Source: CAZOHN01 sp964579325 (lineage in GTDB: Bacteria; Pseudomonadota; Alphaproteobacteria; Rhodobacterales; Rhodobacteraceae). From it: 14,665 nt of DNA. Positions 7,123 through 13,022 of the stretch are shown here, piece after piece (position 1 is the first letter of the stretch; each line of letters begins with the position of its first letter). A model generated the notes under the pieces. That model saw only the letters and a list, made by a program, of their open reading frames with translations. It was not told where the DNA came from and did not search any database. The stretch is taken from NCBI GenBank assembly GCA_964579325.1, contig CAZOHN010000080.1:1-14665 (forward strand), in the 5' to 3' direction. The position numbers and the translations under genes were made by a program.

Positions 7123-7934
7123 TCGTAGAACCCCCGCTGGGTCTTGCGGCCCAGCCATCCCGCCTCGACGTACTTCGTCAGCAACGGGCAGGGACGGTAC
7201 TTGGTATCCGCCAGCCCGTCGTGCAGCACGTTCATGATCGCGAGGCAGGTATCCAGCCCGATGAAATCCGCAAGTTCCAGGGGCCCCATCGGATGGTTCG
7301 CACCCAGCTTGAGGCTCTCGTCGATCGACTTCACCGACCCCACGCCCTCGTAGAGGGTGTAGACCGCCTCGTTGATCATCGGCATCAGGATGCGGTTCAC
7401 GATGAAGGCCGGAAAGTCCTCGGCCATCGCCGCGGTCTTGCCCAGCCGCTCCACCACCGACAGGCAGGCCTTGTAGGTCGGCTCGTCGGTCGCTATGCCG
7501 CGGATCAGCTCGACGAGCTGCATAACCGGCACCNNNNNNNNNNCGGTGCGGCTCGCCAGCCGCGTGATCGAGATGGACGAGGTGTTCGAGGTCAGGATCG
7601 TGTGCGGCTTGAGGTGCGGCACGAGGTCCTCGAAGATCGCGGCCTTCACGGTCTCGCGCTCGGTCGCCGCCTCGATGATGAGATCGCAGGCGCCGAGGTC
7701 GGTCAGCGTGACTGTCGTGCGGATCCGGGCCAGCGCGGCCGCCTTGTCCTCGGCCGACACCTTGCCGCGCGATACCTGCCGTTCGATGTTGCGGTCGATC
7801 AGATCCAGCGCACGCTTCAGCGCCTCTTCCGAAATGTCCGTCAGAAGCACGTCGTACCCGGCCAGCGACAGGACATGTGCGATGCCATTGCCCATCTGGC
7901 CCGCACCCACCACCCCGACCGAGCGAATGTCCAT
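7089..7934 (-). CDS. hbd: 3-hydroxybutyryl-CoA dehydrogenase, interrupted by an assembly gap
   Basis: NAD(P)-dependent oxidation/reduction between 3-hydroxybutyryl-CoA and acetoacetyl-CoA, used in butanoate, beta-oxidation and polyhydroxybutyrate-linked metabolism. The Rossmann motif is GVVGAGQMG (7-15), with acidic D33 after the second strand suggesting NAD preference. NTSSISIT supplies the active-site serine, VPVMQLVELIRG the glutamate, and NRILMPMINEAVY the asparagine. The reading has 281 positions with four unknowns at a 10-N gap. Restoring the roughly ten residues missing by family comparison gives about 291, the usual length. The lost segment includes the catalytic histidine (GFHFMNP in relatives). 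Ribosome site AGGACAGG precedes the ATG. Nearby etfAB fits an acyl-CoA role. Confidence 0.95.
   Translation of the reverse strand: MDIRSVGVVGAGQMGNGIAHVLSLAGYDVLLTDISEEALKRALDLIDRNIERQVSRGKVSAEDKAAALARIRTTVTLTDLGACDLIIEAATERETVKAAIFEDLVPHLKPHTILTSNTSSISITRLASRTXXXXVPVMQLVELIRGIATDEPTYKACLSVVERLGKTAAMAEDFPAFIVNRILMPMINEAVYTLYEGVGSVKSIDESLKLGANHPMGPLELADFIGLDTCLAIMNVLHDGLADTKYRPCPLLTKYVEAGWLGRKTQRGFYDYRGDVPVPTR
7534..7543. other. Assembly gap (10 N) inside hbd
   Basis: Ten unknown bases interrupt hbd. In frame they leave codons GNN, NNN, NNN, NNG between ...LASRT and VPVMQ.... Relatives have about 14 codons here (D-R-P...F-x-G-x-H-F-x-N-P), so about 40 bases are probably missing, a difference of 30 that keeps the frame. 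GNN fits Asp and NNG fits Pro. The flanks GCACC (7529-7533) and GGTGC (7545-7549) are inverted, so a hairpin may have blocked sequencing. Confidence 0.9.
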
Positions 7935-8056
7935 CTGTCCTGTCCTTTCGGCTTGCGCCCGCGACCATAGGCGCGCCGGACGCGAGGGTGCAAGCCCGTG
8001 CGGGACCGACGGGATCGGTCGAATTGCCGCTTTAGCCCTTTGGCAACTTCATCGCG

Positions 8057-8080
8057 CGATTCTCCCCCTCGGGTGAATCG
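8057..8080. promoter_or_regulatory. Inverted repeat upstream of the DUF6473 gene
   Basis: CGATTC (8057-8062) and GAATCG (8075-8080) form a 24-bp imperfect palindrome with CCC/GGG inside. It ends six bases before the ribosome site of the plus-strand gene at 8098 and lies in the control region shared with hbd. It could be an operator or leader hairpin; chance in GC-rich DNA is also possible. Confidence 0.3.
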
Positions 8081-8097
8081 AAGTGCAGGTGGGTGCA

Positions 8098-8931
8098 ATG
8101 AGCTATGTCCGTCAGGACAGGGATGTCCTTGACTATTCTCCATGCCGGTATGGGGCGTCGAAACTGGTGTTTCGCGGTCCGGTCCGCGATCTCGCGCCGC
8201 CCTACGTCGCGGTGATCGGCGGCAGCGAGACCTATGGCCGCTTTGTCGAACGGCCCTATCCCGCCCTCGTCGAGGACGCCACAGGGCTGCGGCTGGTCAA
8301 CCTCGGGTTCGTCAATGCGGGTCCGGATGTATTCCTGGGCGATCCGGTGGTCCACGATCTCTGCGGAAGCGCGGCCGTGACCGTCGTTCAGGTCATGGGC
8401 GCGCAGAACATGACGAACCGATTCTATGCAGTGCATCCGCGCCGCAACGACCGCTTCCTGCGGGCCGCGCCTGCGCTCAAGGCGCGCTACCCCGAGGTGG
8501 ACTTCACCGAGTTCAACTTCACGCGGCACCTCCTCGCCACGCTCCACGAGGTCGGGCCCGACAGGTTCGCGGAAGTCGTCGCCGAGATCCGGTCAGCCTG
8601 GGTGGCCCGGATGCGCCAGCTCCTCGCGGCGGCACGTGGCAAGCGCATCCTTCTCTGGATCGCGGACCACAGTCCCGACGAGGCGGACGAGGCCGGAATT
8701 CTCTGGTCCGATCCGCTCTTCGTCACCCGATCGATGATCGAGGAGTTGCGCCCCTCGGTCGCTACCGTGGTCGAGGTGGTCTCCAGCCCCGAGGCCCGGG
8801 CCATGGGCACCAGCGGAATGGTGTTCCAGCCGGTCGACGAGGCCGCGGCCGCCTGCACGCCTGGGATCGCCGTTCACCGGGAGGCCGCGTCGCGGCTTGC
8901 CGAGGCGCTGACCGCGATCCTGCCGAGCTGA
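8098..8931 (+). CDS. DUF6473 family protein, possible SGNH-like fold
   Basis: A 277-residue cytoplasmic-looking protein without signal peptide or membrane segment. I recognise the layout of DUF6473, a family of unknown function common in Rhodobacteraceae: the N-terminal LDYSPCRYGASKLVFRGP, VIGGSETYGRF (39-49), VQVMGAQNMTNRFYAVHPRR (96-115) and LLWIADHSPDE. Order and spacing resemble SGNH/GDSL hydrolases: GGSETYG as block I (Ser43), NLGFVNAG (68-75) as block II, GAQN (Asn104) as block III and VHREAASRLAEAL (His260) as block V. The Asp three residues before His is absent, so activity is doubtful; this comparison is inference. ATG 8098 is chosen because AGGTGG lies five bases before it; GTG 8083 is an alternative. 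It sits alone on plus between hbd and etfA. Confidence 0.85.
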   Translation: MSYVRQDRDVLDYSPCRYGASKLVFRGPVRDLAPPYVAVIGGSETYGRFVERPYPALVEDATGLRLVNLGFVNAGPDVFLGDPVVHDLCGSAAVTVVQVMGAQNMTNRFYAVHPRRNDRFLRAAPALKARYPEVDFTEFNFTRHLLATLHEVGPDRFAEVVAEIRSAWVARMRQLLAAARGKRILLWIADHSPDEADEAGILWSDPLFVTRSMIEELRPSVATVVEVVSSPEARAMGTSGMVFQPVDEAAAACTPGIAVHREAASRLAEALTAILPS

Positions 8932-8933
8932 AA

Positions 8934-8956
8934 CGGCGGCCCGTCTAGGGCCGCCG
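8934..8956. terminator. Hairpin between the DUF6473 gene and etfA
   Basis: A perfect 9-bp stem, CGGCGGCCC (8934-8942) and GGGCCGCCG (8948-8956), encloses a 5-base loop between two convergent genes. On minus it is followed only by TTTCAG, so the U-tract is weak; on plus there is none. It begins two bases after the DUF6473 stop and 25 bases beyond the etfA stop. Probably a shared terminator or 3'-end stabiliser. Confidence 0.7.
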
Positions 8957-8981
8957 CTCCGCTCGATCGTGCCGACAGTCC

Positions 8982-9908
8982 TTAGAGCTTCTCGATCATC
9001 TCCGGGACGGCGGTAAAGAGGTCGGCAACGAGGCCGTAGTCGGCGACCTGGAAGATCGGGGCCTCCTCGTCCTTGTTGATCGCGACGATGACCTTGCTGT
9101 CCTTCATCCCCGCGAGGTGCTGGATCGCGCCCGAGATGCCCACGGCGACGTAAAGCGCGGGCGCCACCACCTTGCCGGTCTGGCCGACCTGCCAGTCGTT
9201 CGGCGCATAGCCCGAATCGACCGCCGCGCGGGACGCGCCGACCGCCGCGTTCAGCTTGTCGGCGAGCTTCTCGATCAGGTCGAAGCTCTCCTTCGACCCC
9301 ACGCCGCGCCCGCCCGAGACAACGATCCCGGCCGAGGTCAGTTCCGGCCGGTCCGACGCCGCAACCTTGTCCTCGACCCACTCGCTCAGGCCCGGGTTTC
9401 CCGGCACCGCGACCGTCTCGACGGGAGCCGGCCCGCCTGCACCCGCCGCCTCGAAGGCCGTGGTCCGCACCGAGACGACCTTCTTGCCGTCCGACGACTT
9501 CACGGTCTGGATGGCGTTGCCGGCATAGATCGGACGCTCGAAGGTCGATCCATCTACGATCCCCGAGACATCCGAGATCACCATCACGTCCAGAAGCGCC
9601 GCCACGCGGGGCAGCACGTTCTTGGCGTCCGTCGTCGCCGGGGCCAAGATGTGATCATATCCGCCCGCCAGCGACACGATCAGCGCTGCGGTCGGTTCCG
9701 CGAGCCGATGCCCCAGCGAGGCATCCTCGGCCACCAGCACCTTCGCCACACCGGCGATCTTCGCCGCCGCCTCGGCCGCGTGCGCCGCCCGCGCGCCGGC
9801 GCAGAGGAGCGTCACCTCGCCCAGCATCCCCGCCGCCGTCACCGCCTTGGCGGTGGCATCGAGCATCAGCTCGCCATCGGTCACTTCCGCAAGAAGAAGA
9901 ACGGCCAT
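8982..9908 (-). CDS. etfA: Electron transfer flavoprotein alpha subunit
   Basis: FAD-bearing subunit of the soluble ETF heterodimer, which takes electrons from acyl-CoA dehydrogenases and passes them to ETF:quinone oxidoreductase. The 308-residue product has the N-terminal alpha/beta domain (MAVLLLAEVTDGEL...) and the C-terminal FAD domain. That domain carries SGGRGVGS (198-205), QTGK (243-246), LYVAVGISGAIQH (252-264), AINKDEEAPIFQVADYG and a typical LFTAVPEMIEKL end. Its ATG shares one base with the etfB stop (TGATG), so translation is coupled. A strong hairpin lies beyond its stop. A role with hbd in acyl-CoA oxidation or the ethylmalonyl-CoA route fits the neighbourhood. Confidence 0.97.
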   Translation of the reverse strand: MAVLLLAEVTDGELMLDATAKAVTAAGMLGEVTLLCAGARAAHAAEAAAKIAGVAKVLVAEDASLGHRLAEPTAALIVSLAGGYDHILAPATTDAKNVLPRVAALLDVMVISDVSGIVDGSTFERPIYAGNAIQTVKSSDGKKVVSVRTTAFEAAGAGGPAPVETVAVPGNPGLSEWVEDKVAASDRPELTSAGIVVSGGRGVGSKESFDLIEKLADKLNAAVGASRAAVDSGYAPNDWQVGQTGKVVAPALYVAVGISGAIQHLAGMKDSKVIVAINKDEEAPIFQVADYGLVADLFTAVPEMIEKL

Positions 9909-10669
9909 CAGAGTACCCCCGCCTCGTCCTTGAGCTTCGCGATCAGTTCCGCGACCGAGCCCACCTTGACCCCCGCCTTGCGGCCCGCGGGCTCGACCGT
10001 CTTCACCACGCTCAGCCGCGGCGTCACATCGACCCCGTAGTCGGCCGGCGTCTTCTCCTCCAGCGGCTTCTTCTTCGCCTTCATGATGTTGGGCAGCGAG
10101 GCATAGCGCGGTTCGTTCAGGCGCAGGTCCACCGTCACGATGGCGGGCATCGTCACCCTGATGGTCTGAAGGCCGCCGTCGACCTCGCGCGTAACCGTGG
10201 CATGGCCGTCGCCGATCTCGAGCTTGGAGGCAAACGTCGCCTGCGCCCAGCCCGTGAGCGCCGCGAGCATCTGGCCCGTGGCGTTCATGTCATTGTCGAT
10301 CGCCTGCTTGCCGCAGAGCACCAGCCCCGGCGCCTCGGCGTCGATCACGGCCTTGAGAAGCTTTGCCACCGCGAGCGGCTCGATGTCGGTATGCACGTCC
10401 GATGCCGCCTCGATCAGGATCGCCCGGTCCGCGCCCATCGCCAGCGCCGTCCGCAGCGTCTCCTGGGCCTGCTTCACGCCGATCGAGACCACGATGATCT
10501 CCTCGGCCTTCCCGGCCTCCTTCAGCCGGATCGCCTCCTCGACCGCGATCTCGTCGAACGGGTTCATCGACATCTTCACGTTCGCAAGATCGACCCCGCT
10601 CCCGTCCGCCTTCACGCGAACCTTCACGTTGTAGTCGATCACGCGCTTGACAGGCACCAGAACCTTCAT
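9908..10669 (-). CDS. etfB: Electron transfer flavoprotein beta subunit
   Basis: AMP-binding partner of EtfA, 253 residues, the usual length. Characteristic segments are MKVLVPVKRVIDYNVKVRV at the N-terminus, the AMP-site CGKQAIDNDMNATGQ (119-133), and the ETF-beta signature and recognition loop VDLRLNEPRYASLPNIMKAK (180-199). AAGGAGAG sits a few bases before the ATG. It is first in a two-gene etfB-etfA unit on minus, with a promoter presumably in the 151-bp region shared with the plus-strand VOC gene. No anomalies seen. Confidence 0.97.
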   Translation of the reverse strand: MKVLVPVKRVIDYNVKVRVKADGSGVDLANVKMSMNPFDEIAVEEAIRLKEAGKAEEIIVVSIGVKQAQETLRTALAMGADRAILIEAASDVHTDIEPLAVAKLLKAVIDAEAPGLVLCGKQAIDNDMNATGQMLAALTGWAQATFASKLEIGDGHATVTREVDGGLQTIRVTMPAIVTVDLRLNEPRYASLPNIMKAKKKPLEEKTPADYGVDVTPRLSVVKTVEPAGRKAGVKVGSVAELIAKLKDEAGVL

Positions 10670-10820
10670 CCGCGTCTCTCCTTCGAATGCACTGGCCGGT
10701 TACTTAGCGGCACCGGAGCATGGGAAACAGCGCAAAATCGACGCAAGGGGGTCGCCCGACGCCACGTTCCCATTCGACCTGTGCTACGCTGCAGTTCTCT
10801 GGGCAGCGGAGAGCGGACGG

Positions 10821-11207
10821 ATGGAGCGCGTTACGGGGATCGGCGGTTTCTTCTTCCGGGCGCGCGATCCCGCGACGCTCGCGGACTGGTACGACCGCCA
10901 CCTCGGCGTTGTGCCAGTGCCCGCCGATACCGCCGCGCAGCCGTGGAGGCAGGAGGCCGGCCCGACCGTGCTCGCGCCATTTCCCGCCGGCACCGACTAC
11001 TTCGCCGGCGACCGCGCCTTTATGCTGAACTTCCGCGTGCGCGACCTCGACGCAATCACGGTGCGCCTCCGCGAGGCGGGCATCGCGGTCAGCCACGAAA
11101 CCGCAATGGCCGGCATAGGACGTTTCGCCCGAATCCACGACCCCGAAGGCAACCCGATCGAACTCTGGGAAGAAGCCTCGCCGGATGTAGCGCCGAAGGG
11201 TCCGTAG
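10821..11207 (+). CDS. VOC (glyoxalase/bleomycin-resistance fold) family protein
   Basis: A 128-residue single VOC module made of two beta-alpha-beta-beta-beta units: VTGIGGFFFRARDPATLADWYDRHLGV at the front, and FMLNFRVRDLDAITVRLREAGI followed by RFARIHDPEGNPIELWE at the back. The closing NPIELWE glutamate is the usual metal ligand, but the first strand has Gly where glyoxalase I has His, so the metal site is incomplete or uses other residues. The reaction cannot be named. The reading frame is open from 10647, but MERVTGIGG at ATG 10821 with GGAGAG upstream is the natural start. It is a single plus-strand gene between etfB and pduO, probably inserted into an older minus-strand block. Confidence 0.88.
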   Translation: MERVTGIGGFFFRARDPATLADWYDRHLGVVPVPADTAAQPWRQEAGPTVLAPFPAGTDYFAGDRAFMLNFRVRDLDAITVRLREAGIAVSHETAMAGIGRFARIHDPEGNPIELWEEASPDVAPKGP

Positions 11208-11229
11208 GCCGGGTCGCAGGCCGGGTCGC
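11206..11229. repeat. Two tandem copies of a 12-bp unit at the VOC gene stop
   Basis: AGGCCGGGTCGC occurs twice in direct succession (11206-11217, 11218-11229), and the following A extends the match. The first copy includes the last two bases of the VOC stop codon. It may be replication slippage or part of a short intergenic repeat ending in the hairpin at 11247-11260. Confidence 0.75.
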
Positions 11230-11246
11230 AAGAGGGGTATTGGGGC

Positions 11247-11260
11247 CGGGCTTCAGCCCG
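11247..11260. terminator. Small hairpin between VOC gene and pduO
   Basis: CGGGC (11247-11251) and GCCCG (11256-11260) form a 5-bp stem with a TTCA loop between convergent genes. There is no U-tract, so termination is uncertain. The GGGCTTCAGCCC core resembles short palindromic intergenic repeats found in many proteobacteria. Confidence 0.4.
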
Positions 11261-11275
11261 CCAGACCCTGCCACC

Positions 11276-11848
11276 TCACCGGTTCGCACCCGGAACCCAA
11301 AGAACGTCGTCGCGGCCTTCGTCGTTGGCGATGCGGGCGGCGACGAAGAACCAGTCACTGAGCCGGTTGAGATACTTCACGGCGTGCTCGTTCACCGCTT
11401 CCTCGGTCGCGAGTTCCACCGTCAGCCGCTCGGCCCGGCGGCTCACTGTGCGGCACAGGTGCAGATGCGCCGCTAGTCCCGTGCCGCCCGGCAGGATGAA
11501 AGACCGCAGGGGCTCAAGCCGCGCGTTGAAGGCGTCGATCTCGGCTTCCAGCCGGTCCACTTGCGTCGCGACGATCCGCAGGACCGGGTAGCCCGCCTCG
11601 TTGTCCCGCTCCATCTCGGGCCGGCAGAGGTCGGCTCCGAGGTCGAAGAGGTCGTTCTGGATGCGCGCCAGCGCCGCGTCCATCTCTCCGCCCGCATGCA
11701 GCCGTGCGAGGCCCAGCGTGGCGTTGGTCTCGTCCACCGTCCCGTAGGCCTGCACCCGCAGCACGTGCTTGGCGACCCGCGCACCATTGCCCAGCGAGGT
11801 TTCGCCCGCGTCCCCGGTCTTGGTGTAGATGCGGTTCAGGACCACCAT
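11276..11848 (-). CDS. pduO: Cob(I)yrinic acid a,c-diamide adenosyltransferase, PduO type
   Basis: Transfers the adenosyl group of ATP to cob(I)alamin, making coenzyme B12 for mutases such as methylmalonyl-CoA or ethylmalonyl-CoA mutase. The 190-residue product matches the PduO/MMAB class by the N-terminal ATP-binding loop YTKTGDAGETSL (8-19), RSFILPGG (115-122), CRTVSRRAER (132-141) and the C-terminal NRLSDWFFVAAR helix (161-172). Its start lies three bases after the stop of the HIG1-like gene, with GGAGG overlapping that stop, so the two are translated together. Closeness to etf and hbd fits cobalamin-dependent acyl-CoA metabolism. Confidence 0.95.
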   Translation of the reverse strand: MVVLNRIYTKTGDAGETSLGNGARVAKHVLRVQAYGTVDETNATLGLARLHAGGEMDAALARIQNDLFDLGADLCRPEMERDNEAGYPVLRIVATQVDRLEAEIDAFNARLEPLRSFILPGGTGLAAHLHLCRTVSRRAERLTVELATEEAVNEHAVKYLNRLSDWFFVAARIANDEGRDDVLWVPGANR

Positions 11849-11851
11849 GGC

Positions 11852-12058
11852 TCAACCTCCCTGCCGGCGCATGTAGACGAGCAGGACGATGAACAGCACC
11901 GCCACCAGCTGCGCCCCGATGCGGTATTGCATCAGCCGGTTCGACTGCTTCCCCCCCGCCTCGCCGCTTTTGCCGAATCCGCCGATTCCGAAGCCGAGTA
12001 TGGCCACGACCGCCAGGCAGGCGAGCGCGGCAAGGATGAACAGGGGATCGGAAAGCAT
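11852..12058 (-). CDS. HIG1-domain-like twin-transmembrane protein
   Basis: A 68-residue membrane protein with two helices (about 5-27 and 46-63) joined by a short polar loop carrying KQSNRLMQYRI, typical of bacterial HIG1-type (hypoxia-induced gene 1) proteins annotated as twin transmembrane protein. HIG1 relatives associate with cytochrome oxidase; some alphaproteobacterial members affect haem a or oxidase assembly, but the role of this one is not known. It ends MRRQGG, with a positive charge after the second helix. It is directly coupled to pduO downstream. Confidence 0.85.
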   Translation of the reverse strand: MLSDPLFILAALACLAVVAILGFGIGGFGKSGEAGGKQSNRLMQYRIGAQLVAVLFIVLLVYMRRQGG

Positions 12059-12127
12059 CTGCGGGCCTCGTTGTCGGTGTCGGCGTCATCTAGGCGTGCG
12101 GGCGCGGAAAGCGAAGGAAAAATCGCG

Positions 12128-12958
12128 TCATCCACGCGAAAGCACCCAATCCAGCGCGCGGCCGGGCAGCACGCGCGTCAGCAGAGCCATTGCATGGGTG
12201 GGAGTCGTGACGCGGTAGCGTGGCCGCGGGCTTGCCGCTTCCAGCGCCTTCGCCAGCACAGCCGTCACCGCCGCGGGCGGCAGCTCGAACCGGTCCGGCC
12301 CGCGCTTCTCGTAAAGACGCTTCAGCAGCGTCGCGCGATACTGGTCTGCGCGGGCTGACGCCTCCCAGTCGATCCACCGCTCGAAATGCGGGACCGAGTT
12401 CGCCCGGATCCGGCTGGTAATCGGCCCGGGCTCGATCAGGATCACCTTGAGCGGCGTGTCCCGCATCTCGATCCTGAGCGTCGAGGTCAGCCCCTCCATC
12501 GCGTACTTCGACGCGACATAAGCCCCGCGCCACCGCATCGGCACGAAGCCCAGCACGGACGAGCAGTTGACGATCCGCCCATGCCCCTGCGCCCGCATCG
12601 CCGGGATCACCCGGCGGGTCAGGTCGTGCACGCCGAAGAGGTTGGTCTCGAACACTTCGCGGAGCGCGCCCCGAGGCAGGTCCTCGACCGCGCCGGGGCA
12701 GGCGAAGGCCCCGTTGTTGAACACCGCATCCAGCGTGCCCCCGGTCCGCGACAGCGCCTCGTCCACCGCCCCCGAAACCGATCCCTCGTCGGCATAGTCC
12801 AGAGGGAAGCTCTCCAGCCCCTCCGCCTCCAGCCGCGCGCAGTCCTCCGGCTTGCGGCAGGTCGCCAGCACCCTCCAGCCACGTTGTTGCAGGCCGTGCG
12901 CGGCATCGTATCCGATGCCGGAGGAGCAGCCGGTGATGAGAATCGTCTTCTGCGCCAT
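12128..12958 (-). CDS. Classical short-chain dehydrogenase/reductase (SDR)
   Basis: NAD(P)-dependent oxidoreductase of 276 residues; substrate unknown. The cofactor motif TGCSSGIG (9-16), NNGA (81-84), N106, S133/S134 in NCSSVLG, and the YVASK pair Y147/K151 form a complete classical SDR active site. ATCRKP after the second strand, with Arg35, suggests NADP(H) preference. The C-terminal part (from about 180) is long and resembles SDRs of the retinol-dehydrogenase/17-beta-HSD-like branch, which act on hydrophobic substrates; this is inference. AAGGGG precedes the ATG, with stacked hairpins just upstream. The serine hydrolase gene on the same strand ends 64 bases earlier. Confidence 0.93.
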   Translation of the reverse strand: MAQKTILITGCSSGIGYDAAHGLQQRGWRVLATCRKPEDCARLEAEGLESFPLDYADEGSVSGAVDEALSRTGGTLDAVFNNGAFACPGAVEDLPRGALREVFETNLFGVHDLTRRVIPAMRAQGHGRIVNCSSVLGFVPMRWRGAYVASKYAMEGLTSTLRIEMRDTPLKVILIEPGPITSRIRANSVPHFERWIDWEASARADQYRATLLKRLYEKRGPDRFELPPAAVTAVLAKALEAASPRPRYRVTTPTHAMALLTRVLPGRALDWVLSRG

Positions 12959-12977
12959 CGTTTTTCTGCCCCTTCGT

Positions 12978-13010
12978 CGCCGGGCGCACCCTGCCCGGCG
13001 GCTACCGGGC
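12978..13010 (-). promoter_or_regulatory. Competing hairpins before the SDR gene
   Basis: Stem A pairs 12978-12985 with 12993-13000 (8 bp, 7-base loop). Stem B pairs 12993-12998 with 13005-13010 (6 bp, 6-base loop). They share bases 12993-12998, so only one can form. Stem A ends three bases from the AAGGGG ribosome site (12969-12974) of the SDR gene. It could be a terminator for the upstream serine hydrolase gene or a leader switch; there is no U-tract. Confidence 0.4.
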
Positions 13011-13022
13011 CGGCAAGGGGCG

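Noticed and set aside
6049..7968. Very long minus-strand open frame across the acyltransferase and hbd region
   Set aside because: It is antisense to a clear acyltransferase and in another frame of hbd, crosses the N gap, and its Arg/Gly/Asp-rich translation shows no family features. Long chance frames are common at this GC content.
10670..10820. Small gene or clear promoter between etfB and the VOC gene
   Set aside because: The open frame upstream of ATG 10821 shows no VOC or other domain text. TACGCT near 10788 could be a -10 box but no convincing -35 lies at the right distance.
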